Assembly (NCBI RefSeq): GCF_025854275.1
Contig: NZ_CP107567.1
Coordinates: 6,944,001 to 7,008,000 of the forward strand
Length of the DNA stretch: 64,000 nt
Direction of reading: 5' to 3'
Origin: Streptomyces peucetius
GTDB lineage: Bacteria > Actinomycetota > Actinomycetes > Streptomycetales > Streptomycetaceae
Numbering within the stretch: position 1 is the first letter of the stretch; each line of letters begins with the position of its first letter. The translations under genes were made by a program, and so were the position numbers. Of the stretch, positions 17,227 to 27,399 are shown one piece after another. The notes beneath the pieces were generated by a model. The model was not told the DNA's origin and searched no databases. It saw only the letters and a program-made list of their open reading frames with translations.

Positions 17227-17910
17227 ATGGGTCTGGACATCACCGGAACCCCTGCCGTGGCGCAGAACGCAAACGGCCGGCTTGAGGTGTTCGCCCGCAG
17301 AGCCGGCGACAAGACGCTGTCGCACATCGTGCAGATCGAGCCCAACCACGTGGAGGCATGGCAGAAACTGAAGAGCCTGGGCGGCACGGTGAACGGCGTC
17401 CCCGCGGTTGTTACCAACAGCGACGGACGCCTGGAGGTGCTCGTGTCCCACGAGGATGGAACCGTGCATCACAGGGCTCAGAACACGCCAGGTGCGACCG
17501 GCGACGGCAGCTCCAGTCCGTTGAACGGGCGCATCGAGGTCTCCGACACCAGCGGCCATTCGAGCACTTGGGGCGGCTCCTACACCGTGTCCGGCTCGAT
17601 CGGCATGAGTGAGGGCTTGTTGAGCGGAGAAATCGGCTTCGCGCTAGAAGCCCACCATGAAGAGGCCTGGTTCGATGAGGACTCGGTCTTCATCGGCATC
17701 CCCAGCGTCAGGCTCCAGCCAGGAGAGTACGCCTGGCTGGAAAAGAGTCTGGTCACCAAGAAGGCCATCGGTAAATGGGTTTTCACCGGCGCCAACAAGT
17801 GGGAAGAGACCGGTCAATCCGCTATCCACGCCTCCGAAACCCCTGTTGACGGACTGCAGCAAGGCACGACCGTCCTTCGGCGTTCGAAAACCCCGCCCGC
17901 CCACTGCTGA
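17227..17910 (+). CDS. PLL/tectonin-like lectin repeats with unknown C-terminal beta domain, probably 5'-truncated
   Basis: 227 residues from ATG 17227, which has no ribosome site. Two PLL-type beta-propeller repeats are seen: GTPAVAQNANGRLEVFARRA and GVPAVVTNSDGRLEVLVSHE. Related proteins have five to seven such repeats and usually a signal peptide, so the front seems lost. From about residue 90 a Gly/Ser-rich beta domain follows (SSTWGGSYTVSGSIGMSEG, then a tail with PSVRLQPGEYAWLEKSL) that I do not recognise. The region 17000-17226 gives no in-frame continuation upstream. Could be a pseudogene. Confidence 0.55.
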   Translation: MGLDITGTPAVAQNANGRLEVFARRAGDKTLSHIVQIEPNHVEAWQKLKSLGGTVNGVPAVVTNSDGRLEVLVSHEDGTVHHRAQNTPGATGDGSSSPLNGRIEVSDTSGHSSTWGGSYTVSGSIGMSEGLLSGEIGFALEAHHEEAWFDEDSVFIGIPSVRLQPGEYAWLEKSLVTKKAIGKWVFTGANKWEETGQSAIHASETPVDGLQQGTTVLRRSKTPPAHC

Positions 17911-17992
17911 ATTCCGCGCCGGTACTCCAGCAGGACTTTGGTTTCTGACCTGGGGCGATGCGGGTGGCTGGAGTGTAGCGGGGCGATAGCTG

Positions 17993-18027
17993 GTCGAGGG
18001 GCGGTCTCGAAGAGACCGCCCCTCGAC
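17993..18027. terminator. Perfect 16-bp stem hairpin
   Basis: The arms GTCGAGGGGCGGTCTC (17993-18008) and its exact complement (18012-18027) enclose a 3-base loop GAA. It lies 83 bp behind the lectin-like gene and 47 bp before the IS701 transposase remnant. Most likely a factor-independent terminator; an IS end is the alternative. Confidence 0.6.
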
Positions 18028-18073
18028 CGTGCGACTGCGTCGCTGATAGCGCCGGCGCCGGGGCAGCCTCCTC

Positions 18074-18700
18074 ACGTGATCATCGAGCATGCCGTCGAGC
18101 GGTGGCACCTTGAACTGGACGACCTCTTCGTGACCATCGGCCATCGCTTCGGCAGAGTCGATCCCCGTCGTCGCATGCGCGACTGTGTGCGCGGTCTGCT
18201 GGCTCCGATAGCCCGAAAGAACAGCTGGCAGCTGGCCGAACGGGCGGGCCACCTGTCAAACCCGGCGAGAACGACGGAGTCCTCATCGTCGACGGCACCG
18301 GGTTCATCAAGAAGGGCGTCACCTCCGCCGGGGCCCAGCGCCAGCACTCAGGAACCGCCGTGGCTGTCCCCGCATCGGGGGCCTGTTCGCACAGGCCCCG
18401 GACGAAGCGTGGGAGAAGATTTCATGCGGCAACGGTGCGAAGGGACCGCGGTCTACCACTGGGCGGCGGTCCGGCTGCCGGCTTCGCGCACGCCTTCCTG
18501 GCGCCCACGGCACACCAGCCCCGGGAAAAGGGGACGGAACCGGTGAGACAGCCGAGACCGTCGAGCTCTCAGTGGCCGAGATTCGGCGACTCCTGGCAGC
18601 TTGTCACCCCCAGTCCGCGCACCTGCGCGGACACCGAGGACGACACCGCGCAGTGAGTTGGTCCTGGCACTTCGCCGCCGGAGAACTCCGCGGCGAAGAA
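18074..18700 (+). pseudogene. IS701-family transposase remnant
   Basis: Frame from 18074 gives FVTIGHRFGRVDPRRRMRDC, VRGLLAPIARKNSWQLAERA; after a deletion another frame gives DGVLIVDGTGFIKKGVTSAG and AQRQHSGTA; later CGNGAKGP and, after a second gap, VYHWAAVRLPA, then AETVELSVAEIRRLLA and a stretch reading SQWPRFGDSWQL. These follow the order of IS701-type transposases (ARKNSWQLAE, the VDDTGFxKKG strand with the first catalytic Asp, then VYHWA). Several internal deletions and frame changes make it inactive. No inverted repeats were found. Confidence 0.75.
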
Positions 18701-18756
18701 CGACACCCGGCGCTGGAGGGCTCCGCGCCGTCGAACGACATCCTGACGCTGGAGAA

Positions 18757-19362
18757 CTAGGCCTTCAGCACACGGAGCGTGGCTGTGCGGAGGTGGGCCG
18801 CCGCCTCCGTGACGCTCATGCGGCCGGCTCCGACTTCGTTGCCGGCGGCGTGCCCCAGGGAGATCACCGCCGCGACCAGCCAGGCTGCGGGCGGTTCGGG
18901 GTCGAACTCGCCCGCGGCCTGCCCCTTCGCGATCAGCCGGGTCAGCCGGTCCGTGACGGGCTCGTGCCGCGCCCGGTCGGCTTCGGCATGTGCAGGGGCG
19001 GCGCCGAGCTGGAGCAACGCGGGATGCCGCTCGAACAGCCGCCAGCCGATGTCCTGCAGTCGCATGAGAGCGTCGAGGGCAGGCCCGTCCTCGACTTCCG
19101 CCACGTCCATCGCCGCCATGGCTTCTTGCGTGACGCGGTCGGCGACGGCTTCCAGCAGTGCGTCGCGGGTGCCGAAGTGGGCGTAGACGGTCTGGCGGGT
19201 GACGCCGGCTGCTGCGGCGACGGCGGCCATGCCCGCATCGGGCCGCTCGGAGAGCAGTTTGACCGCGGCCCCGAGTACGGCCTCTCGACTCCGTTCGGCG
19301 TCGGCTCGAAGGCGATGCCGAACGGTCGGGCTGCTGTCTGGGGCACCTGCTGGAGACGGCAA
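18757..19362 (-). CDS. TetR/AcrR-family transcriptional regulator
   Basis: 201 residues from a TTG at 19362, supported by AAGGG nine bases upstream and by the lack of an in-frame ATG/GTG before the DNA-binding domain. RADAERSREAVLGAAVKLLS, then MAAVAAAAGVTRQTVYAHFG, is the TetR helix-turn-helix (residues about 18-65). The C-terminal half is an all-alpha ligand domain. A palindrome at 19400-19415 just upstream is a likely autoregulatory operator. No clear target gene beyond itself. Confidence 0.88.
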   Translation of the reverse strand: MPSPAGAPDSSPTVRHRLRADAERSREAVLGAAVKLLSERPDAGMAAVAAAAGVTRQTVYAHFGTRDALLEAVADRVTQEAMAAMDVAEVEDGPALDALMRLQDIGWRLFERHPALLQLGAAPAHAEADRARHEPVTDRLTRLIAKGQAAGEFDPEPPAAWLVAAVISLGHAAGNEVGAGRMSVTEAAAHLRTATLRVLKA

Positions 19363-19399
19363 CTCTTACACCCTTGTTCCATCCGGTCGACGCGCATGT

Positions 19400-19415
19400 C
19401 TTACGGCGATGTAAG
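19400..19415. promoter_or_regulatory. Candidate TetR operator
   Basis: CTTACGGCGATGTAAG has arms CTTAC/GTAAG with a 6-bp spacer and lies 38 bp upstream of the TetR start. A further GTAAG occurs at the ribosome site. Size and position fit autoregulation. Confidence 0.45.
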
Positions 19416-19628
19416 TGATCGTAGCGGGGCCGCGTGGACGGAGCGTCGGGCACTCACGCGCCGGACGGCCGTCATGACGACGACGCCGGCCGGGAGAGAT
19501 CCGCTGCCGCACAGGGTGCCCCGCTGCCGGGCGGCGGGTGCTCGTCATCAGGCCGGCAGTCCGGCTTACGGCGGCGCGAGCCCGAACCCGTTCGCGTGGG
19601 CGGCGCGGCCGGGTGCGAAGATCGCTCG

Positions 19629-20033
19629 GTGACGACGTATCCGATACGCGCCTTCGGCGCCCGCCGCCCCTGCAGCCTCGTCGTCTGTCGCGGCTGCTGC
19701 TGCGGCGACGCGCGCAAGAACCCCGGTACCGACCACGCGGGACAACTGGCCAGGCTGCGGGACGCGGCGGCCGCGTCCGGCGGGCGGTTCACGGTGCGCA
19801 CCAGTGACTGCCTGGGGCCCTGCGGGCAGGCCAATGTGATCGTCGTGCAGCCGTCGACCGAGGCGCGCCGGCGCGGCGCACGGGCCGCGTGGATCGGCTG
19901 GGCGCTCGACGACGACGCCACCGACGACGTACTGGCGTGGGTCGCGGCCGGCGGCCCCGGTGTCGCCGAGCCCCCGGCCACGCTCACGCTCCAGATGATC
20001 CCGCCGCCGTCCGGCGCCGTCGGCGCCCGGTAG
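19629..20033 (+). CDS. Thioredoxin-like [2Fe-2S] ferredoxin
   Basis: 134 residues from GTG 19629. SLVVCRGCCCGDARKNPGTD and SDCLGPCGQANVIVV give a C-x(n)-C pair near the N-terminus and a C-x3-C pair later, the ligand pattern of thioredoxin-fold [2Fe-2S] proteins (NuoE C-terminal type). It should be a cytosolic electron carrier. It is convergent with argG, separated by an inverted repeat; its redox partner is unknown. Confidence 0.8.
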   Translation: MTTYPIRAFGARRPCSLVVCRGCCCGDARKNPGTDHAGQLARLRDAAAASGGRFTVRTSDCLGPCGQANVIVVQPSTEARRRGARAAWIGWALDDDATDDVLAWVAAGGPGVAEPPATLTLQMIPPPSGAVGAR

Positions 20034-20038
20034 GGAAC

Positions 20039-20091
20039 GCGGCGGACGAGCGGCGAACCGCCCGCCGCGAGCCCCGGGCCGCGTCCGCCGC
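20039..20091. terminator. Inverted repeat between ferredoxin gene and argG
   Basis: GCGGCGGACG (20039-20048) and CGTCCGCCGC (20082-20091) are exact complements around a GC-rich loop, lying between two convergent stop codons. A bidirectional terminator is likely. Confidence 0.5.
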
Positions 20092-20095
20092 CCGG

Positions 20096-21580
<1,485 letters not shown>

Positions 21581-21745
21581 TCACCGGGTCGGGTATGCAG
21601 TCAGTGGCCGGAGTCCGGCCGGAGCCGCTTGATGCCTGCCCCCAGGGCCCTGGCCGCCGCCACCGCGGCGCCCGCACGGAAGGACCCGGCCGGCGCAGGG
21701 GGCGCTCCCCGCCGGCCGGGTCCGCATCCCGTGCAGCGGGGCGCG

Positions 21746-22585
21746 TCACACCCCAGTGCCGAGGGCGATCCGCTCGTCGCCCGCATACACGTTCATGTTG
21801 GGACCCCGCAGAAAGCCGACCAGCGTGAGACCGGTCTCCGCGGCCAGGTCCACCGCCAGGGAGGAGGGCGCGGAGACGGCCGCCAGCACGGGGATGCCCG
21901 CCATCACCGCCTTCTGCGCCAGCTCGAACGACGCCCGGCCGGAGACCAGGAGGATCGACCGGGACAGCGGCAGCCGGCCGTCCTGGAGCGCCCGGCCGAC
22001 GAGTTTGTCGACCGCGTTGTGCCGGCCGACGTCCTCGCGGACGTCGAGCAGCTCCCCTTCGGGCGAGAACAGCGCGGCCGCGTGCAGGCCCCCGGTCCGG
22101 TCGAAGACCCGCTGTGCCGCCCGTAGCCGGTCGGGGAGGCCGGCGAGCAGAGCGGGCTCGACGCGGACCGGGGGAGCATCGGCGATCGGATAGTGCGCGG
22201 TGGTGCGCACGGCGTCGAGGCTGGCCTTGCCGCACAGCCCGCACGACGACGTCGTGTAGACGTTGCGCTCCAGGGTGATGTCCGGCACCGGGACGCCGGC
22301 CGCGAGTGCCACGTCCACCACGTTGTACGTGTTCGAGCCGTCGTCCTTGGCACCCGCGCAGTACACGATCGACCGCACCTGCTCCCCGGAGTGGATCACG
22401 CCCTCGCTGACGAGGAACCCGGCGGCCAACGCGAAGTCGTCGCCCGGGGTGCGCATGGTGATGGCCAGCGGCTTGCCGTTCAGCCGGATCTCCAGCGGCT
22501 CCTCGGCCACCAGGGTGTCGGGACGGGTCGACACCGCCCCGTCCCGGATGCGGATGGTGCGGCGGCGCTCGGTGACCCGTCCCAT
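21746..22585 (-). CDS. fdhD: Formate dehydrogenase accessory sulfurtransferase FdhD
   Basis: 279 residues. The sulfur-carrying cysteines are in TTSSCGLCGKASLDAV. EEPLEIRLNGKPLAITMRTP, DVGRHNAVDKLVG and LVSGRASFELAQKAVMAGIP are the signature blocks of FdhD. It passes sulfur from the cysteine desulfurase to the molybdenum bis-MGD cofactor before insertion into formate dehydrogenase. Last gene of the operon that starts at 28379; only four bases separate it from the gene upstream. Confidence 0.95.
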   Translation of the reverse strand: MGRVTERRRTIRIRDGAVSTRPDTLVAEEPLEIRLNGKPLAITMRTPGDDFALAAGFLVSEGVIHSGEQVRSIVYCAGAKDDGSNTYNVVDVALAAGVPVPDITLERNVYTTSSCGLCGKASLDAVRTTAHYPIADAPPVRVEPALLAGLPDRLRAAQRVFDRTGGLHAAALFSPEGELLDVREDVGRHNAVDKLVGRALQDGRLPLSRSILLVSGRASFELAQKAVMAGIPVLAAVSAPSSLAVDLAAETGLTLVGFLRGPNMNVYAGDERIALGTGV

Positions 22586-22589
22586 GAGA

Positions 22590-23450
22590 TCAGACCCGAT
22601 TCTGTACGTGTTGGTAGCCGAAACGGCCCTTGATGCAGAGATTGCCGTGGGTCACCGGGTTGTCGTGCGGCGAGGTGACCTTGACGATCTCATTCTCCTG
22701 CACATGCAGGGTGAGGTTGCAGCCGACGCCGCAGTACGCGCACACCGTCGTCGTCTCGGTCTGCGCCGACTCGTCCCAGGTGCCGGCCGCCCGCATGTCG
22801 AACTCCGACTTGAAGGACAGCGCCCCGGTGGGGCACACCTCGATGCAGTTGCCGCAGTACACGCACGCCGAATCCGTGAGGGGCGCGTCGTGCTCCGTGG
22901 AGATACGGGAGTCGAAACCGCGGCCCGCGACGGCGATGGCGAACGTGTTCTGCCACTGCTCGCCGCACGCGTCGACGCACTTGTAGCAGAGGATGCACTT
23001 GTCGTAGTCGCGGACGTACAGGTCGTTGTCGATCTTCGGTTCCTCGTTCATCCGGGCCGCGTCCGCGCCGAACCGGTCCGGCTTCGCCTCGTACTCCTTG
23101 ATCCACTCGGCGGCCCGTGGCGTCGTGGACAGATCGGTCGACGAGGCCAGCAGCTCCAGCACCACCTTTCGGCTGTGCCGGGCGCGCTCCGTGTCCGTCC
23201 GTACGGTCATGCCCGGCTCCGCGCGCCGGGAACAGGCGGGCGCGAGGGTCCGTGCCCCCTCGACCTCGACCACGCACACCCGGCAGGCGTTCTTGGGGGT
23301 GAGCGTGTCGCCCTGGCAGAGCGTCGGGATGTCCTTGCCCGCGGCACGGCACGCGTCGAGGATCGTGTCCCCCTCCGGGACCCGCACCTCCTGTCCGTCG
23401 AGGGTGAACTCGACGAGCCTGCGCGGCATGCGGAGTTCGATGGCGGTCAT
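22590..23450 (-). CDS. Formate dehydrogenase: iron-sulfur N-terminal portion of the alpha subunit, as a separate protein
   Basis: 286 residues from ATG 23450. Domain order: plant-type [2Fe-2S] ferredoxin (residues about 12-90, CQGDTLTPKNACRVC), NuoG-type His/Cys segment, two [4Fe-4S] clusters (CILCYKCVDAC and CVYCGNCIEVCPTGAL), then the [4Fe-4S] entry domain of a molybdopterin oxidoreductase (CAYCGVGCNLTLHVQ ... NLCIKGRFG). The protein stops right after GYQHVQNRV, where the catalytic body should continue in an FdhA. That body is encoded by the gene at 25474-27399, so the alpha subunit is split. Its ATG overlaps the stop of the preceding subunit gene by four bases. Confidence 0.9.
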   Translation of the reverse strand: MTAIELRMPRRLVEFTLDGQEVRVPEGDTILDACRAAGKDIPTLCQGDTLTPKNACRVCVVEVEGARTLAPACSRRAEPGMTVRTDTERARHSRKVVLELLASSTDLSTTPRAAEWIKEYEAKPDRFGADAARMNEEPKIDNDLYVRDYDKCILCYKCVDACGEQWQNTFAIAVAGRGFDSRISTEHDAPLTDSACVYCGNCIEVCPTGALSFKSEFDMRAAGTWDESAQTETTTVCAYCGVGCNLTLHVQENEIVKVTSPHDNPVTHGNLCIKGRFGYQHVQNRV

Positions 23451-25483
23451 TCGTAGGCTCCCAGCCGGTCGATGGCGGATTCGACGGCGTTCCAGGCGGT
23501 CTGCCCGAGGCCGCAGATCGAGGCGTCCCGCATGGCCCGGCCGACCTCGCGCAGCAGCGCGATGTCGCCGGCGGCGTCGGCGCCGGTACGGTCCTTGATC
23601 CGGTGCAGCGCCTCCTCCTGGCGGACCGTGCCCACCCGGCAGGGCACGCACTGACCGCACGACTCGTCACGGAAGAACTCCGCGATGCGCAACAGGACAC
23701 GGGGCAGTTCGACGGTCTCGTCGAGGACGAGGACCACACCCGACCCGAGGGTGGTGCCCGCCTCGCGGGTGCCCTCGAAGGTGAGGGGGATGTCCAGCTC
23801 GTCGGGGCGTACGAAGCTGCCGGCGGCGCCGCCGAGGAGGACCGTGCGGATGGTCCGCGGCGGTCCGGCCAGGTCGATCAGCTCGCGCAGAGTCACCCCG
23901 AACGGCAGCTCGTAGACACCGGGGCGGTCGACGTTGCCGGAGACACAGAACAGCTTCGTCTCCTCGGCGGCGGTCCTGCCGGTGAGGATGGGCAGGACGT
24001 TGACGAGCGTCTCGACGTTGTTCACCGCCGTCGGCTTGCCGAAGAGGCCCTTCTCCACGGGAAACGGCGGCTTGGTGCGGGGCTCGCCGCGGTAGCCCTC
24101 GATCGAGTTGAAGATCGCGGTCTCCTCGCCGCAGATGTAGGCGCCGGCGCCGCGCCGGATCTCGATGTCGAAGGCGTAGCCCTGGCCGAGGACGTCGTCA
24201 CCGAGGAGCCCGCGGGCACGGGCCGAGTCGATGGCGTTCTGGAGGAGGGCCAGGGCACGCGGGTACTCGCCGCGGAGGTAGAGGAAGCCCTTGTGGGCGC
24301 CGATGGCATAGCCCGCGACGGTCATCGCCTCGATGAGCGCGTACGGGTCGCCCTCCATCAGGACCCGGTCCTTGAAGGTCCCGGGCTCGCTCTCGTCGGC
24401 GTTGCAGACGAGGTAGTGGGGGTGGTCGGGCTGCGACGCGGTCGCCTGCCACTTGCGTCCGGTGGGGAACGCGGCGCCGCCGCGGCCGACGAGGTTCGCC
24501 TCGGTGACCTCCCGGATGACTCCGGCGGGCCCGAGGGCGAAGGCACGGCGGAGGGCGGCGTAGCCGCCGATCGCCCGGTAGTCGTCGAGGGACGTCGGGT
24601 CGGTGACACCGACGCGCCGGAGCAGCGTCAGGCTCTCGGACCCGGCCTGGGGAACGGCGGCGGCGGCCTGGGGCTCCGGGGGCGCGGATTCCGGGGCGGT
24701 GGTGGCGGTGGCGAGTGCGGCGGGGGTGGCGGGGGCGACGACTGCGGTGGCGTACGCGGGGACGCCGCCCCCGGCCGCCGGCGCCGCCGGATCGGCATTT
24801 TCAGCCCGGCTGGGGGCACCACCCACGGCCGCCGGGCCGTAGGGGGAGATTGAGGACACCGCCGAAGGCGGTACGGGGTCCGGGGCGGAGCCCCGGTTTC
24901 GGGATGGGGGTACCTCCCACGCCGCCAGACGTAGGGGGAGGGCGGGGTGGGGAACGGCCCCGCGCAGCGGCCCCGCCCCCGCCCCCGCCGCCCCCGCCCC
25001 CGCCGCCCCCGCCCGGACCAGCAGCGCCGCCGGCGCCCGCTCGCACAGCCCCAGGCAGGGGCTCGGCTGCACCGCCACGTCCGCGCCGAGGCCGTCCGCC
25101 ACCGCCAGGGAACCGCCGCGCGCCGCGCACGCCAGGTCCGTGCAGACGTGCAGCACCTTCGCCGGCCGGGGCCGCACCGAGAACATGGAGTAGAAGGTCG
25201 CCACCCCGTACGCCTCCGCCGGAGGCACGGACAGCCGCCGGCAGATGTAGTCGAGCGCCCCCTCGCTCAGCCACCCCACCCGGTCGTTGACCGCGTGCAG
25301 CGCCGGCAGCAGCAGGTCACGGCGGTCCCGGGCCGCTGCCGCCCCGCCCCGCGCCCAGCGCAGTTCGTCCGAGGCGCGCTCGTTGCCGCCCTCCCAGCCG
25401 GTCTCGGGCGGGCCGAGCAGCGCGTCGACCGCCTCCCGTTCCTCGTCCGTCGCCTTCGCCGCGTCCGTGAACTTCAGGTCCAT
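23447..25483 (-). CDS. Formate dehydrogenase beta subunit, NuoE-NuoF fusion (NADH-binding)
   Basis: 678 residues. N-terminal NuoE-like thioredoxin fold with [2Fe-2S] ligands (VCTDLAC and PCLGLC, residues about 110-150). From about 285 comes NuoF: FMN/NAD-binding GRGGAAFPTGRKW, EPGTFKDRVLMEGDP, GAGAYICGEETAIFNSIEG and the [4Fe-4S] ligands ESCGQCVPCRVG with a later C in SICGLGQ. It should pass electrons from formate oxidation to NAD. Residues about 155-278 form a low-complexity Ala/Gly/Pro linker that contains a translated dispersed repeat (WEVPPSRNRGSAPDPVPPSA). The gene overlaps the alpha gene upstream by 10 bp and the iron-sulfur gene downstream by 4 bp. Confidence 0.92.
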   Translation of the reverse strand: MDLKFTDAAKATDEEREAVDALLGPPETGWEGGNERASDELRWARGGAAAARDRRDLLLPALHAVNDRVGWLSEGALDYICRRLSVPPAEAYGVATFYSMFSVRPRPAKVLHVCTDLACAARGGSLAVADGLGADVAVQPSPCLGLCERAPAALLVRAGAAGAGAAGAGAGPLRGAVPHPALPLRLAAWEVPPSRNRGSAPDPVPPSAVSSISPYGPAAVGGAPSRAENADPAAPAAGGGVPAYATAVVAPATPAALATATTAPESAPPEPQAAAAVPQAGSESLTLLRRVGVTDPTSLDDYRAIGGYAALRRAFALGPAGVIREVTEANLVGRGGAAFPTGRKWQATASQPDHPHYLVCNADESEPGTFKDRVLMEGDPYALIEAMTVAGYAIGAHKGFLYLRGEYPRALALLQNAIDSARARGLLGDDVLGQGYAFDIEIRRGAGAYICGEETAIFNSIEGYRGEPRTKPPFPVEKGLFGKPTAVNNVETLVNVLPILTGRTAAEETKLFCVSGNVDRPGVYELPFGVTLRELIDLAGPPRTIRTVLLGGAAGSFVRPDELDIPLTFEGTREAGTTLGSGVVLVLDETVELPRVLLRIAEFFRDESCGQCVPCRVGTVRQEEALHRIKDRTGADAAGDIALLREVGRAMRDASICGLGQTAWNAVESAIDRLGAYE

Positions 25484-27399
25484 GCGGGCACCAGCTTCTC
25501 GATCCGTACCGCGGACGCCTTGAACTCCGCCGTTCCCGCGATCGGGCAGTTCGCCTCGATCGTCAGGGCGTTGGTGTCGACCTCGTCGGGGAAGTGCATC
25601 GTCATGAAGGCGAGTCCCGGCCGCAGCCCGGGGTCGACCCACACCGGCGCCGTGACCGAGCCGCGCCGCGAGGAGACGCGTACCTCCTCGCCGACCCGCA
25701 CCCCGTACGCCTCCGCGTCCTCCGGGCAGAGCTCGATGTACTCGCCGCGCCGCAGCGGAGAGGCGAAACCGCCGCTCTGCACACCGGTGTTGTACGAGTC
25801 GAGCCGCCGCCCGGTCGTCAGCCGCAGCGGGTACGCCTCGTCGGTGAGGTCCACCGGCGGGTCGTGCCGTACGAGTCCGAACGCGGCCGGCATGCCCCGC
25901 CTGGCCGGGTCCTTCTCCCACAGCCTGCCGTGCAGGAAACTCGACGGCAGTTCCTCGGTGTCGGGACAGGGCCACTGCAGGCCCTGGTGCTCGTCCAGCC
26001 GCTCGTACGTCATGCCGAAGTGGTCGGGGGACAGAGAGCGCAGCTCGTTCCAGACGGCCTCCGAATCGGCGAACTTCCAGTCGTGGCCGAGCCGTTCCGC
26101 GAGGTCGCAGATGATGGTGATGTCCTCGCGCGCCTCGCCGGGCGGGACGAGCGCGGCCCGTACCCGCTGCACGCGGCGCTCGCTGTTGGTGGTCGTGCCG
26201 TCCGTCTCCGCCCAGCCGGCCGTGGCGGGCAGGACGACATCGGCGAGTTCCGCGGTCCTGGTCAGGAAGATGTCCTGCACCACCAGGTGGTCGAGGGATT
26301 CGAGCCGCCGCACGGCCTGGCCGGTGTCGGCCTCCGACTGGGCGGGATTTTCGCCGATGCAGTACACGGCGCGCAGTTCGCCGCTCTCCATCGCCTCGAA
26401 CATCTCGGTCAGGGTCTTGCCGTAGCGGGGCTGGATGGCGGCGCTCCAGGCGCGTTCGAACTTCTCGCGGGTCGCGGGGTGGAGGATGTCCTGGAAGCCG
26501 GGGAGCCGGTTGGGGATGGCGCCCATGTCGCCGCCGCCCTGCACGTTGTTCTGGCCGCGCAGCGGCTGGACCCCTGCGCCGTAGCGGCCGACGTGGCCGG
26601 TGAGCAGGGCGAGGTTGATGAGCGCCCGGACGTTGTCGGTGCCGTTGTGGTGCTCGGTGATGCCGAGCGTCCAGCACAACTGGGCGCGTTCGGCGGTCGC
26701 GTAGGCGTGGGCGAGCTCGCGGATCGCCGCGGCCGGCACGCCGGTCACCTTCTGCGCGGCGCTCAGCGTCCACGGCTCGACGAGCCGCGCGTACTCCTCG
26801 AAGCCGGTCGTCGCCCGCTCCACGAAGGCGCGGTTGACCAGACCCGCGTGGATGATCTCGCGTCCGACGGCGTGGGCGAGCGGGATGTCGGTGCCGACGT
26901 TGAGGCCGAGCCAGCTCTCCGCCCACTCGGCGGTCGACGTGCGGCGCGGGTCGACGGCGTACATCGTCGCCCCGTTCCGTATGCCCTTCAGCACGTGCTG
27001 GAAGAAGATCGGGTGCGCGAAACGCGCGTTGGAGCCCCACATCACGATCAGGTCGGTGTGGTCGACCTCCTCGTACGAGGAGGTGCCGCCGCCGGATCCG
27101 AACACGGCGGAGAGGCCCGCCACGCTGGGCGCGTGGCAGGTGCGGTTGCACGAGTCGACGTTGTTGGTGCCCATCACGACCCGGGTGAACTTCTGCGCCA
27201 CGTAGTTCATCTCGTTCGTCGCCCGGGCGCAGGACAGCATCGCGAACGCGTCGGGGCCGTACGTCTCGCGGGTGCGGCGGAAACCGCTCGCGGCCCGCTC
27301 CAGCGCCTCGTCCCAACTCCCCCTGCGCAGTCGCCCGTCGGCGTCGCGGACCAGTGGATGGGTGAGCCTCGGGTACTGCTTCTGCGGCTTCTTCTTCAT
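25474..27399 (-). CDS. Formate dehydrogenase alpha subunit, catalytic molybdopterin body
   Basis: 641 residues from ATG 27399, with AGGAAG upstream. Begins MKKKPQKQYPRLTHPLVRDA, which in one-piece enzymes directly follows the [4Fe-4S] entry domain. VDSCNRTCHAPSVAG carries the molybdenum ligand Cys88 at the position taken by selenocysteine in some homologues. GSNARFAHPIFFQ, WTLGITEHHNGTDN, RGQNNVQGGGDMGAIPN and the C-terminal dinucleotide domain (LTTGRRLDSYNTGVQS) complete the bis-MGD-binding fold. Together with the iron-sulfur protein (22590) and the NuoEF fusion it forms an NAD-dependent formate dehydrogenase in the cytosol. No twin-arginine signal. Confidence 0.93.
   Translation of the reverse strand: MKKKPQKQYPRLTHPLVRDADGRLRRGSWDEALERAASGFRRTRETYGPDAFAMLSCARATNEMNYVAQKFTRVVMGTNNVDSCNRTCHAPSVAGLSAVFGSGGGTSSYEEVDHTDLIVMWGSNARFAHPIFFQHVLKGIRNGATMYAVDPRRTSTAEWAESWLGLNVGTDIPLAHAVGREIIHAGLVNRAFVERATTGFEEYARLVEPWTLSAAQKVTGVPAAAIRELAHAYATAERAQLCWTLGITEHHNGTDNVRALINLALLTGHVGRYGAGVQPLRGQNNVQGGGDMGAIPNRLPGFQDILHPATREKFERAWSAAIQPRYGKTLTEMFEAMESGELRAVYCIGENPAQSEADTGQAVRRLESLDHLVVQDIFLTRTAELADVVLPATAGWAETDGTTTNSERRVQRVRAALVPPGEAREDITIICDLAERLGHDWKFADSEAVWNELRSLSPDHFGMTYERLDEHQGLQWPCPDTEELPSSFLHGRLWEKDPARRGMPAAFGLVRHDPPVDLTDEAYPLRLTTGRRLDSYNTGVQSGGFASPLRRGEYIELCPEDAEAYGVRVGEEVRVSSRRGSVTAPVWVDPGLRPGLAFMTMHFPDEVDTNALTIEANCPIAGTAEFKASAVRIEKLVPAWT

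Noticed and set aside
17938..18546. Complete 202-codon protein
   Set aside because: Part of it is the IS701 transposase, but the frame before 18074 and after about 18270 is unrelated, so it is a remnant and not a gene.
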